A DNA stretch of 64,000 nt from Gemmatimonadota bacterium. GTDB lineage: Bacteria > Gemmatimonadota > Gemmatimonadetes > Gemmatimonadales > Gemmatimonadaceae. The stretch is from contig JAPLKU010000003.1 in the NCBI GenBank assembly GCA_026387935.1, forward strand, positions 124,001 through 188,000, written 5' to 3'. The notes below the pieces were generated by a model. That model was not told the DNA's origin. It saw only the letters and a list, made by a program, of their open reading frames with translations, and did not search any database. This document shows, piece after piece, positions 52,172 to 61,018 of the stretch (positions are counted from its first letter, which is position 1; each line of letters begins with the position of its first letter). The position numbers and the translations under genes were made by a program.

Positions 52172-55024
52172 ATGCGTCTCATTCGTTCGGCGGCCCCCAC
52201 GGTCGCCATGCTGCTCTCCACTGCCGTCGGCTCGGCGAATCTGCCAGCCCAAGGGACAGCGGCGCCCGATCTCGCCGCCGCGCTCACGCTCGACCCGGCC
52301 GTGCGAACCGGCACGCTGCCCAATGGCCTCCGGTATTTCGTGCGGAAGAACGCGCGCCCCGAAAAACGAGCCGAGCTGCGGCTCGCGATCAACGCGGGGT
52401 CGATCCTCGAAAACGACGATCAGCGGGGGCTCGCCCATTTCGTCGAGCACATGGCCTTCAACGGTACACGCCGCTTCCCGAAGGCCGACCTCGTCAACTA
52501 TCTCGAACGCATCGGCATGCGCTTCGGCGCCGACGTGAATGCGTCCACGTCGTTCGACGAGACCATCTACACCCTCACGGTGCCCACGGACACGGCCCGG
52601 TTCATCACCACCGGCCTCGACATCCTCGAGGACTGGGCGCACGGCATTTCTTTTGATCCGGCTGAGCTCAAGAAAGAGCGCGGGGTGGTCATCGAAGAAT
52701 GGCGCACTGGGCGCAACGCCAGCACGCGCATTTCGAACAAGCAATTCCCGGTGATGCTCAACAAATCGAAGTACGCTGAGCGCCTGCCGATCGGGACCAA
52801 GGAGAACCTCGAGACCTTCGCCGACAGCCTCGCCATCACGTTCTATCGCGACTGGTATCGCCCCGACCTGATGTCCGTGGTCGCCGTTGGCGATTTTGAT
52901 CCCGCCGAGATGGTCCGTCTCATTGAGGAGCGTTTTTCGCGCATTCCGGCTGCGATGCACGCGCGTGCGCGGGCCGACGCACTCGTACCGGACCACGCCG
53001 AAACGCTCGTCTCGATCGAATCAGACACGGAATACCCGAGCAAGGATGTCACGCTCCTCTGGCTGAAGCCGATCTCGCACGCGCAGACCGTGCACGACAT
53101 GCGCCGCGATCTCGTCTACCGATTTCACGACGGCATGCTGAACCTGCGGTTCGCTGAAATCACGCAACGTCCGGACGCGCCGTTTGCCTACGCTGGCGGC
53201 GGCCGCGGTGAGTTTGTCCGCACCAAGGGCGTCTATCAGCTGGCGGCCGGTGTGAAGCAAAACGGATTCACCTCGGCGGCCGAAGCGCTGCTCACTGAAG
53301 TCGAGCGTGCACGCCGATTCGGGTTCACCCCCGGTGAGCTCGACCGCACCAGAATCAACTACCTGCGCTCACTCGAACAAGCGTTCACCGAACGCGACAA
53401 GATGGATTCGCCGGGTTTCGCAGACGCGTACGTCACGATGGCGCTCACCGGCGAAACCGCTGTCAGCATCGCCCGCGAAGTTGAACTGGGCAATGCGCTC
53501 GCGCCGACGATCACACTCGATGAAATCAACGCCGTGGCGCGGGCAACACTCAGCGACTCGAATCGCGTCATCATGGTCGCTGCCCCGCAGCTGCCGGATG
53601 TGAAGCTCCCCACCTCGGCCGACCTGCTTTCGATTTTCGCTACGGCCCGCGGCGCCACCGTCGCCGCGTATGTGGATTCGACGAACAACGAACCGCTCGT
53701 TGCAAAAGCACCGACGGCTGGCCGCATCACGGCCGAACGAACGCTGCCCGAAACAGGCATCCTCGAATGGACGCTGTCAAACGGTGCGAAGATGCTTGTC
53801 AAGCAAACAGACTTCAAAGCAGATGAAGTCCTTTTCGCCGGGCAGAGCCCAGGCGGCTCATCGCTCGTGAGCGACAAGGACGACCTCGACGCCTCGTTCG
53901 GTGCCTACGCCGTCTCCGACGGCGGACTGGGCAATTTCACGCCGACCGCGTTGCGCAAGAAGCTCACCGGCAAGCGCGCGTCCGTCACGAACTCGGTCTC
54001 CACCTGGGGCGAACATGTCGGCGGGAGCGCGTCGCGAAAAGATCTCGAGACGATGTTCCAGCTCACTTGGCTCAACTTCACGCAGCCGCGCGTAGACAGC
54101 GCCTCGTTCAAGGCGTGGGTAAACCTCGTGCGTTCAGTACAGGCAAATAACGACAACGATCCGCAAAGTGTGTTCGGCGACACCATCTCGACGACGCTCA
54201 CGCAGTACCACCCACGGCAGCGCCTCTTCCGTGCACAGGCGCTCGACTCCGTTGACGTGAATCATGCGCTCGCACTCTACAAGCAGCGCTTTGCAGGCGC
54301 GGATGATTTTACCTTTTTCCTCGTGGGCAGTTTCCCGCTCGATTCCGCGCGGATGTTCACCGAGCGCTACATCGCGTCGCTGCCGGCAACCGGCAAAAAA
54401 GAAGAGGCCCGCGACCTTGGCGTGCGCATGCCGGCGGGAGTCGTCGAAAAGACCGTGCGAAAAGGCGTCGAACCCAAGGCGTCGAATGAATTCGTGTTTC
54501 ACGGCAGCTGCACCTACCGCTACCAGAATCGCGTTGTCCTGAACGCGCTGCGCGATCTGCTCGACATCCGGCTGCGCGAAGTCCTCCGCGAGGACAAGAG
54601 CGGCACGTATGGTGTGGGGGTCAGTGCCACGTGCAGCCACATCCCGTACGACCGCTACCGCGTTTCCATTTCGTGGGGGAGCGCGCCAGAACGGACCGAC
54701 GAACTCATCGCCGCGATGTGGTCCGTGATCGATTCGGTGAAGGCCGGCGTCATCTCCGATTCCAATCTCGTAAAGATCCGCGAGATGGCCGTGCGCGGGC
54801 ACGAAACGGCGCTCAAGGAAAACGGCTCCTGGATCGGGGCGATGCAGGACGCTGCCGAAGATGGCCGTGATCAGCGGGATTGGCTGCGCCGGCCGGAAAT
54901 GACCGCCAAGGTGACGAAAGCGCAGCTGCGTGACGCAGCGCGCCTCTACCTCAAGCGCGACACGCTGCTCCACTTCACGCTACTCCCCGAGGCGGTGACG
55001 CCTCCGAAGCCTGTGCCCGACTGA
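52172..55024 (+). CDS. Exported M16 zinc peptidase (pitrilysin family)
   Basis: 950 residues. Signal peptide (residues about 1-28). The first M16 domain holds the inverted zinc motif HFVEHMAF (HxxEH) and the second Glu in VVIEEWRTG. The second half repeats the M16 fold without the catalytic motif, as usual. Related to processing peptidases and insulinase-like enzymes that digest peptides in the periplasm. ATG 52172 has GGAGG 11 bases upstream; longer frames would overlap the ferredoxin. Confidence 0.93.
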   Translation: MRLIRSAAPTVAMLLSTAVGSANLPAQGTAAPDLAAALTLDPAVRTGTLPNGLRYFVRKNARPEKRAELRLAINAGSILENDDQRGLAHFVEHMAFNGTRRFPKADLVNYLERIGMRFGADVNASTSFDETIYTLTVPTDTARFITTGLDILEDWAHGISFDPAELKKERGVVIEEWRTGRNASTRISNKQFPVMLNKSKYAERLPIGTKENLETFADSLAITFYRDWYRPDLMSVVAVGDFDPAEMVRLIEERFSRIPAAMHARARADALVPDHAETLVSIESDTEYPSKDVTLLWLKPISHAQTVHDMRRDLVYRFHDGMLNLRFAEITQRPDAPFAYAGGGRGEFVRTKGVYQLAAGVKQNGFTSAAEALLTEVERARRFGFTPGELDRTRINYLRSLEQAFTERDKMDSPGFADAYVTMALTGETAVSIAREVELGNALAPTITLDEINAVARATLSDSNRVIMVAAPQLPDVKLPTSADLLSIFATARGATVAAYVDSTNNEPLVAKAPTAGRITAERTLPETGILEWTLSNGAKMLVKQTDFKADEVLFAGQSPGGSSLVSDKDDLDASFGAYAVSDGGLGNFTPTALRKKLTGKRASVTNSVSTWGEHVGGSASRKDLETMFQLTWLNFTQPRVDSASFKAWVNLVRSVQANNDNDPQSVFGDTISTTLTQYHPRQRLFRAQALDSVDVNHALALYKQRFAGADDFTFFLVGSFPLDSARMFTERYIASLPATGKKEEARDLGVRMPAGVVEKTVRKGVEPKASNEFVFHGSCTYRYQNRVVLNALRDLLDIRLREVLREDKSGTYGVGVSATCSHIPYDRYRVSISWGSAPERTDELIAAMWSVIDSVKAGVISDSNLVKIREMAVRGHETALKENGSWIGAMQDAAEDGRDQRDWLRRPEMTAKVTKAQLRDAARLYLKRDTLLHFTLLPEAVTPPKPVPD

Positions 55025-55036
55025 TAATTTCCTCGT

Positions 55037-55369
55037 ATGCCGACTCCCGAAGACTTTTTCGCCATCGACATCCGCGTGGGCACGGTGATCAGCGCCGAAC
55101 CGTTTCCTGAAGCCCGGAAGCCATCCATCAAGATGGAAATCGACTTCGGTCCCGAACTCGGTATGCGACGCTCGAGCGCACAGGTCACCACGCACTACAC
55201 CCCTGAGACGCTGAGGGGAAGGCAGGTGATTGCCGTCGTGAACATCGGCGAACGACGCATCGCCGGCTTCATGAGCCAGTGCCTGGTACTCGGTGCGATG
55301 CCGAGTGCCACAGAAGTCGTCCTGCTCAGCCCGGCCCACGCGGTTGCAAACGGAACCAGAATCGGATGA
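55037..55369 (+). CDS. csaA: CsaA-like tRNA-binding protein
   Basis: 110 residues of the tRNA-binding OB fold: IDIRVGTVISAEPFPEARKPSIKMEIDFG, QVTTHY and NIGERRIAGFMSQCLVLGA. CsaA acts as a secretion-related chaperone in Bacillus and binds tRNA-like ligands. Its stop overlaps the start of the OsmC gene (ATGA). Starts 12 bp after the M16 stop, so it may be co-transcribed. Confidence 0.93.
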   Translation: MPTPEDFFAIDIRVGTVISAEPFPEARKPSIKMEIDFGPELGMRRSSAQVTTHYTPETLRGRQVIAVVNIGERRIAGFMSQCLVLGAMPSATEVVLLSPAHAVANGTRIG

Positions 55370-55854
55370 ACAACGATCGCGTCGGCGAATCGACGGACGT
55401 CAAGGCAGACCTTCGCGTCGGACTCGTCTGGAAAGGCGATCTCGTGTTCGACGTCGGCCCCGCCGGCCGCGCACCATACACCATCGATGGCGACAGCAAA
55501 GCCGGCCACAGTCCGCCGGAAATACTCCTCGACGCCCTCGCCGGATGCGTGACTGTTGATGTCGTGCTGATCCTGAAGAAGCAGCGCACGCCGCCGGCGT
55601 CCGTTACCGCCGAGATCACGGCCGAGCGCGCGGCTGTTAGCCCACGCCGCCTTCTCAAGGTGCACGTGCACTTCAAGATTGCCGGCGATGGAATCGTTTA
55701 CGACAAGGCGATGCGCGCCATCGAGCTCTCCGTCACCAAGTACTGCACTGTCCGCGACTCGCTCGACCCCGAAATGCCGGTGACCTGGTCGCTTGACCTC
55801 AGCGGCGCAGCTCGCGAATCGCGTGCCCTAGCTCTGGAAGGAGAACCCGGGTAA
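55366..55854 (+). CDS. OsmC-family peroxiredoxin-like protein
   Basis: 162 residues. The two redox cysteines of the OsmC/Ohr fold are in LLDALAGCVTVD and VTKYCTV. It reduces organic hydroperoxides or acts on small thiol-reactive molecules. The C-terminal 56 bp overlap the end of the convergent MoaB gene. ATGA-coupled to csaA. Confidence 0.9.
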   Translation: MNNDRVGESTDVKADLRVGLVWKGDLVFDVGPAGRAPYTIDGDSKAGHSPPEILLDALAGCVTVDVVLILKKQRTPPASVTAEITAERAAVSPRRLLKVHVHFKIAGDGIVYDKAMRAIELSVTKYCTVRDSLDPEMPVTWSLDLSGAARESRALALEGEPG

Positions 55855-56317
55855 GGGCGAGTTCCACCGCGGCTTTCGAGCCCGGCATCGAGACGATCAG
55901 CTTTCCGTTCACGCTCCCGGCAACGGCGCGGGAGAGAATGGCAGCAGTGCCCACCTGCTCGTTGAACGACACCATCCGGAAGATTTCGCCAAAACCCGGC
56001 AACTCCTTCTCGAAGAGTGGACGTACCGCCTCGACTGTCCGATCGCGACTGCCGAGTCCGGTTCCGCCCGTAATCAGCACCGCGTCGACGTCGGCCCGGC
56101 CGGCCAGCAGTTGCACGCGCTCGCGCACGGCCAGCTCGTCGTTCTTCAGCAGCGCGCGATTGGTGACGACGTGGCCCTCGGCCTCGATCAGCCGGCACAT
56201 CAGGTTGCCCGACTCGTCAGTTGCTTCCGTTCGGCTGTCGCTGACGGTGAGCACAGCGCAGTTGACTGGCTTACGCGCGTTGGCGTCGGATCGGTGGCTC
56301 GCGGTGCTCTCGCTCAT
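55799..56317 (-). CDS. MoaB/Mog-family molybdopterin protein
   Basis: 172 residues. Contains LTVSDSRT, LITGGTGLGSRDRTVEAV and the PG-containing SMPGSKAA of the MoaB/Mog fold, which adenylates molybdopterin. ATG 56317 is chosen for the family start; an upstream longer frame overlaps pdxH. Other molybdenum cofactor genes are not in the window. Divergent from pdxH. Confidence 0.92.
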   Translation of the reverse strand: MSESTASHRSDANARKPVNCAVLTVSDSRTEATDESGNLMCRLIEAEGHVVTNRALLKNDELAVRERVQLLAGRADVDAVLITGGTGLGSRDRTVEAVRPLFEKELPGFGEIFRMVSFNEQVGTAAILSRAVAGSVNGKLIVSMPGSKAAVELALTRVLLPELGHAIRELRR

Positions 56318-56371
56318 GCCAACAAACGTGGCCGGTCGCGCGGGACGCATCAAGCGCTGATATTCCATTCC

Positions 56372-57010
56372 ATGTCTCTCGCCGACCTCCGACAGGAATA
56401 CACCCGCGAGTCGTTGACCGAACGCGACGCGGATGCCGACCCGATCAAACAGTTCGGGCGGTGGTTCGCGCAGGCACAAGGCGCCGGACTTGCCGAAGCC
56501 AATGCGATGGCGCTCGCGACATCATCGAAAGATGGAAGTCCGTCGGTCCGGATGGTGCTGCTGAAAGCCGCCGACGCGAGCGGCTTCACCTTCTTTACCG
56601 ATTACCGCAGCCGCAAAGGCGGTGAGCTCGAAGAGAACCCGCTGGCCGCGCTCTGCTTTTGGTGGGACGTGCTCCAACGGCAGGTGCGCGTCGAGGGAAC
56701 CATCACGCGCGTGAGCGAGGCGGAATCGGCCGCCTACTACAACTCCCGCCCGCATGGCAGCAAACTCGGCGCGTGGGCCTCGACGCAGAGCAGCGTGCTG
56801 GCAAACCGTGAGTCGCTCGAACGCGAAGTCGCAACGCTCACCGCGAAGTTTCCGGAGGGCGCCGACGTGCCGCTACCGCCGCATTGGGGCGGATTCCGGC
56901 TCGCGCCGGAGTCGATCGAATTTTGGCAGGGTCGGCCGAGCCGGCTCCACGACCGAATCGTGTACCTGCGAGCCGGTGACGCGTGGACGCTCAAGCGACT
57001 CTCGCCCTAG
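56372..57010 (+). CDS. pdxH: Pyridoxine/pyridoxamine 5'-phosphate oxidase
   Basis: 212-residue FMN oxidase making pyridoxal 5'-phosphate. Motifs: SVRMVLLKAAD (FMN phosphate contact), FTFFTDYRSRKGGEL, LCFWW, the RQVRVEG block, SRPHGSKLGAWASTQS and the C-terminal FWQGRPSRLHDR. All key residues present. ATG 56372 is the conserved start; a Met further upstream overlaps moaB. Vitamin B6 supply for amino acid metabolism. Confidence 0.97.
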   Translation: MSLADLRQEYTRESLTERDADADPIKQFGRWFAQAQGAGLAEANAMALATSSKDGSPSVRMVLLKAADASGFTFFTDYRSRKGGELEENPLAALCFWWDVLQRQVRVEGTITRVSEAESAAYYNSRPHGSKLGAWASTQSSVLANRESLEREVATLTAKFPEGADVPLPPHWGGFRLAPESIEFWQGRPSRLHDRIVYLRAGDAWTLKRLSP

Positions 57011-57016
57011 CGAGGC

Positions 57017-57907
57017 CTAAAGTGCGGCGAGCGCCTTCTTCGCCGGCTCGAGTTTCGGGTTGATCTTCAACGCCTCTTCGTACTCGGCGCGCGCCTTCGC
57101 CTTGTCACCACGCTTCGCGTAGATGTCGCCAAGGCGGTAGTGCACATTCTCCCGCGGGATGCGGGCGTTGTCCACCGTCGGCGGCGCGGCCAACACGGTC
57201 CGCAGCGCCTGTTCACCCCGCTCGAGCTGTTTGCCGCTGACCGCGGCAGCGCGCCCGAGCGTGAAGAGGCCAACACGGTCATTCGGCTTCTTTGCCAGAT
57301 AGCGATCGATCGGTGCGAAGGCTTCTTCCGCACGGTTGTTGTTGGCGAGAAACGTCGCCAGACTCGTCAGCGCCCGTGAACTATCGGGGAATTCGTCGAA
57401 CGCGGAGCGAAATGCCTTTTCAGCGCCGGCCAGATTTTTCTCGTGGTTGGCGATATTCGCGTCGGCAAAGTGCCCGCGATAGGGATTGAGCTTGACGATC
57501 GCCGCCGCCTGCTCGCGCGCCTTGCCGACGCTTCCGCCCATGATCGCGGGGGCCTGCAGGTAGAACTGCATCAGTCCGTCGCGCGCGTCCACAAGGCTGC
57601 CGTCGAGCTGCACGGCCTTCTCGAACTCCGACTGGACGCGCTTGGCCAAGTATCCCTGCCGGAGCACGTTGGCCTTTTGTGCGATGGAGCCGAGCGCGTT
57701 CCCCAGGAGCAGGTGCGCATTCGCGCCCTGCGGATTGAGCTTTATCGCTTGCTCAAACGTCTTCGCCGCATCGTCGAACTTGCTCGAATCCAGCTGCGCG
57801 CGACCAATCTTGATGAGCTCGTCGAAAGACTGTGCGTGGACGAACACCGGGGTCGTCGCAACGACGAGTCCGAGCATAGCATGACGTGCAGTGCGAATCA
57901 GTCCCAT
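57017..57907 (-). CDS. Exported TPR protein
   Basis: 296 residues with signal peptide (cleavage after HAQS). Several tetratricopeptide repeats, for example AAKTFEQAIKLNPQGANAHLLLG and KARAEYEEALKINPKLEPAKKAL. Scaffold or chaperone role in the periplasm is likely, partner unknown. Overlaps the end of rsgA by 10 bp. Confidence 0.85.
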   Translation of the reverse strand: MGLIRTARHAMLGLVVATTPVFVHAQSFDELIKIGRAQLDSSKFDDAAKTFEQAIKLNPQGANAHLLLGNALGSIAQKANVLRQGYLAKRVQSEFEKAVQLDGSLVDARDGLMQFYLQAPAIMGGSVGKAREQAAAIVKLNPYRGHFADANIANHEKNLAGAEKAFRSAFDEFPDSSRALTSLATFLANNNRAEEAFAPIDRYLAKKPNDRVGLFTLGRAAAVSGKQLERGEQALRTVLAAPPTVDNARIPRENVHYRLGDIYAKRGDKAKARAEYEEALKINPKLEPAKKALAAL

Positions 57908-58827
57908 GTGTTGTTCGGATCGGGCAGGTCGCCGTGGAGCTTGAGGTAGCTCTCATAGCGCGCTGCCGTGATGGCTCCCGATTCGACCGCTGTACGCACT
58001 GAACAGGTTGGTTCGTGCACATGGGAGCAATCCTGGAACTTGCAGCTCCCCAGAAAGGGTCGGAATTCCGGGAAGCAATTGTCGAGGTTTTCCGGGGGCA
58101 TGCCCCACAGGCCGACCTCCCGAAGCCCCGGCGTATCAACGACATAGCCACCGCTGGGGTCCGTCAGGGGAATGAACACCGCGCCAACCGTGGTGTGGCG
58201 CCCCTTGTTCACGGATTCGCTGATTTCGCCGATGCGAAGCGTGAGCTGCGGATAGAGGGCATTGAGCAGGGACGACTTGCCCACGCCCGATGGCCCGGTG
58301 AACGCCGAACTCCGTCCCGCAACCGCGTCGTGGAGTGCGTCAAGCCCAAGCCGCTGCTTCACGCTGGTGCGATGCACCACATAGCCAGCGGCTTCGTATG
58401 GCACCGCCAGCGCGTCAACGACAGCCGCATCGACGAGCTCGCACTTGTTCAGCACAATGCGCGCGGCGATCTCGTTTCCCTCGGCGATCACGAGAAAGCG
58501 GTCGAGCATCCGCACATGCGGCTCGGGCTTCGCCACGGCAAATACCACCACCACCTGATCAATATTCGCGGCGACGATTCGCTCGCCACGTGCGCCACTG
58601 GGCGAGCGCCGCGCCAGCTTGGAGAAGCGTGCATGAATTTCGGTGATGGCCCAGGCCGTCTCCGATTCGTCGCGCTCGACCGTGACGCGGTCGCCGACTG
58701 CGAGTTTGGCGTTGCCATCCTGCTTGAGGCGGCCGCGCATTGAGGCTTCGTGGGTTTCTCCCGCGGCAGTGTGTACGGTATAGATGCCGCCGGTGCCACT
58801 GAGCACTACGGCTCGAGTATCGCTCAA
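57898..58827 (-). CDS. rsgA: Ribosome small-subunit biogenesis GTPase RsgA
   Basis: 309-residue circularly permuted GTPase. OB domain first, then G4 (NKCE), G1 (GPSGVGKSS), G3 (DTPG) in permuted order, and the C-terminal zinc motif CKFQDCSHVHEPTC. Assists maturation of the 30S subunit. ATG 58827 overlaps the stop of the previous gene (ATGA). Confidence 0.96.
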   Translation of the reverse strand: MSDTRAVVLSGTGGIYTVHTAAGETHEASMRGRLKQDGNAKLAVGDRVTVERDESETAWAITEIHARFSKLARRSPSGARGERIVAANIDQVVVVFAVAKPEPHVRMLDRFLVIAEGNEIAARIVLNKCELVDAAVVDALAVPYEAAGYVVHRTSVKQRLGLDALHDAVAGRSSAFTGPSGVGKSSLLNALYPQLTLRIGEISESVNKGRHTTVGAVFIPLTDPSGGYVVDTPGLREVGLWGMPPENLDNCFPEFRPFLGSCKFQDCSHVHEPTCSVRTAVESGAITAARYESYLKLHGDLPDPNNTWD

Positions 58828-59234
58828 TTGGCTCCGTTGCTGCCGGCGTCAGACTCCATCGCGCCCCACCAGCGTCGGGTGGAGTCGCCGTCACGCGCAC
58901 GCAGCAGTTCATCGAGAACCGCCTGCGCTCCCGCGAGCTTCATGTCGCCGAGCAATCCCTCGGCCTCTTCGGGCGACACGCCCCACGCGAGAAAATCCGA
59001 CTCGACGTGCCCTTCCACCTTCTGCGCGCCGAGTCGTGCCCACTGGACGAACATCAGGTAGGCGCCGAAAGGCTCGACCGCATCGTCGGTCGAGTCCGTC
59101 AGGATTTCGATTGAATACGAAAACCCGTCCCGTCCCTCGAGTGCGGCAGGGCGTGCGTGCACTACGGCGTACCCCCCAATCGTGGAATCGTCGCCTTTCG
59201 ACGGATCGGGCGGGAGATACTGACCGTGTGCCAC
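58824..59234 (-). CDS. Hypothetical protein upstream of rsgA
   Basis: 136 residues, no signal. A single alpha/beta domain, hydrophobic core around AYLMFVQWARLGAQKVEGHVES; no family recognised. Coupled to rsgA by a 4-bp overlap and follows the M14 gene by 7 bp, so it is in the same operon. Confidence 0.7.
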   Translation of the reverse strand: MAHGQYLPPDPSKGDDSTIGGYAVVHARPAALEGRDGFSYSIEILTDSTDDAVEPFGAYLMFVQWARLGAQKVEGHVESDFLAWGVSPEEAEGLLGDMKLAGAQAVLDELLRARDGDSTRRWWGAMESDAGSNGAN

Positions 59235-59241
59235 GTATGCC

Positions 59242-60969
59242 TTACTGAATGATGCGAGTTGGGAACGCGATCGGCTTGGTCATCCGCATCACGACGTGGC
59301 CACGAGCACTCGGCGCGCCCTTCATGGAATCATCGAGCTGCCGGTCGAAGAAGTTCCAGGTGACGAGCCCGTCATCCGACTGCGCTTCGAGCAGTTCCAT
59401 CGCGAGCACGCCAAGCGGTTGCGCGGTCCGGATGATGTACACGTCCGTTCCAGCGAGTGACGCCGTGCTCGGCCGCCACGATCCCTCGAGGCGCACTTCG
59501 CTGTGACCTTGGAATGGCGCGCCGCGATGGATCAGCGAATCGATCATGAAGCTCTCGGTACCGCTGAACGCCGGCGGGGTGCGCGCCTCTTCCACGACAA
59601 CGCCGTGCAAGCGCAAACGGTGCAGCGCCGAGTCCGGCATCGAGGCTTTCGCAATGACATACGCCACCGGGGGCTTTACCGACAGCGTTCCGTCGAAGCG
59701 ATCCTTCACCGGCATCTTGGTCGTGACCATCCGGCCACTGCGCTTCAAGCCGCAGCGAACGCCCGGCTCGCTGATCGGCCACTGACAGGGCTGTGCGCCG
59801 CGACCACCACCGCGACCGCCACGGCCAGCCGTCATCTGACCCTTCGCTTCGGGAAGCGTATCGAGCGGCTCCTCGATGACGGGCAGGATCAGTGGCAACT
59901 TGGTGAGCGCGCCGCGGATCGGCACCGACTTCACCATGCCTGCCATCAGAGCGGCATCCGCGCCGCGCGTGATCGCCAGCACCGAGCGCGATTTCTGCGC
60001 CGTCAGCGTGAGCAGCTCGCGCACGAACGCCTCCGTGCTCTTCACTCGCCGTTCAAACGGATCGTGCGAGTACGCTTCGCTGAGAATCGAGAGACGGCCA
60101 CGGAGTCCGTAATAATTCGTCCCATAGCGCGGCAAATGTTCATACGACGACCACGACCGCGCTTCGCCCTGGGCAGCCGGCCCTTCGTCGCCCGAGAAAT
60201 TGCCGTAGTCAAAGATTTCAAACTTGTGCTTCGCACGCATCCGTGAGCGAAGAGTCGGGAACATCGAGTCGCGAACAAACGCGCCGCCGAACGTTCCGCC
60301 GGCAATCGCCGCCGCCGGGTGGAGGGACGGCGCGTACGTGAGCGCATAGCCGTGGTAGCTGCCATCCGTCGTGTGCAGATCCACGAACAAGTCCGGATCC
60401 CACGCATTGAACATCGCGAGCGATGCGCGCGTTTCCGGGGCCTCGGCTTTCACGTAGTCGCGATTCAGGTCGAGACCCATCGCATTTGGGCGCTGGCCAA
60501 CCATTTCGGGGCCATTCTGCGCGCCGCGCTGCTGCGCCTGCGCCTTGAACATCTCGTTGCCATCTCCGTTGTAGATCGGCACGGCGATGAGCACGAGCGA
60601 GTCGAGCACGTTTGGCTTGGGATCAAGCACGAGGTCCCGGAGCACCGCCTGCAGCGCTTCCTTCCCTTCCACCTCGCCGGCGTGGATGTTGCCCTGGATA
60701 TAGACAATGGGGCGGCCAAGTCGCTTGGCTTCGAGTGGCGTGGTCACGAGCGGCCGCGAGGCGATGACGTACGGCAGCTCACGGCCTTGCGACGTCTTGC
60801 CAATCACGCCGACGCGAATGTTCGCGCCGCGCGCCTGGAGAGAGTCCACAAACGCGATGACATCCGCGTGCGTGGACGTTTCCTTGAACCCCGTTCGCTC
60901 CGCGCGGGTCTGCTGCGCCACAAGGGGAGCGGCGGCGAGTACAAGGATCAGCGATCCGATCGTTCGCAT
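59242..60969 (-). CDS. Exported M14 metallocarboxypeptidase
   Basis: 575 residues with signal peptide (MRTIGSLILVLAAAPLVAQQ). Zinc ligands are in NIHAGEVEGKE (HxxE) and VDLHTTDGSYHG (His), the catalytic Glu in LSEAYSHD; the Gly-rich insert GGRGGRGGGRG (about 400) lies in the C-terminal half. It would trim C-terminal residues from peptides in the periplasm. ATG 60969 is chosen for the signal. Follows the FadJ-like gene by 49 bp. Confidence 0.92.
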   Translation of the reverse strand: MRTIGSLILVLAAAPLVAQQTRAERTGFKETSTHADVIAFVDSLQARGANIRVGVIGKTSQGRELPYVIASRPLVTTPLEAKRLGRPIVYIQGNIHAGEVEGKEALQAVLRDLVLDPKPNVLDSLVLIAVPIYNGDGNEMFKAQAQQRGAQNGPEMVGQRPNAMGLDLNRDYVKAEAPETRASLAMFNAWDPDLFVDLHTTDGSYHGYALTYAPSLHPAAAIAGGTFGGAFVRDSMFPTLRSRMRAKHKFEIFDYGNFSGDEGPAAQGEARSWSSYEHLPRYGTNYYGLRGRLSILSEAYSHDPFERRVKSTEAFVRELLTLTAQKSRSVLAITRGADAALMAGMVKSVPIRGALTKLPLILPVIEEPLDTLPEAKGQMTAGRGGRGGGRGAQPCQWPISEPGVRCGLKRSGRMVTTKMPVKDRFDGTLSVKPPVAYVIAKASMPDSALHRLRLHGVVVEEARTPPAFSGTESFMIDSLIHRGAPFQGHSEVRLEGSWRPSTASLAGTDVYIIRTAQPLGVLAMELLEAQSDDGLVTWNFFDRQLDDSMKGAPSARGHVVMRMTKPIAFPTRIIQ

Positions 60970-61018
60970 TGAGCAATTCCGAAATGATGGGGTCTGTGAA
61001 GCAGCAGCCAACTGCCGC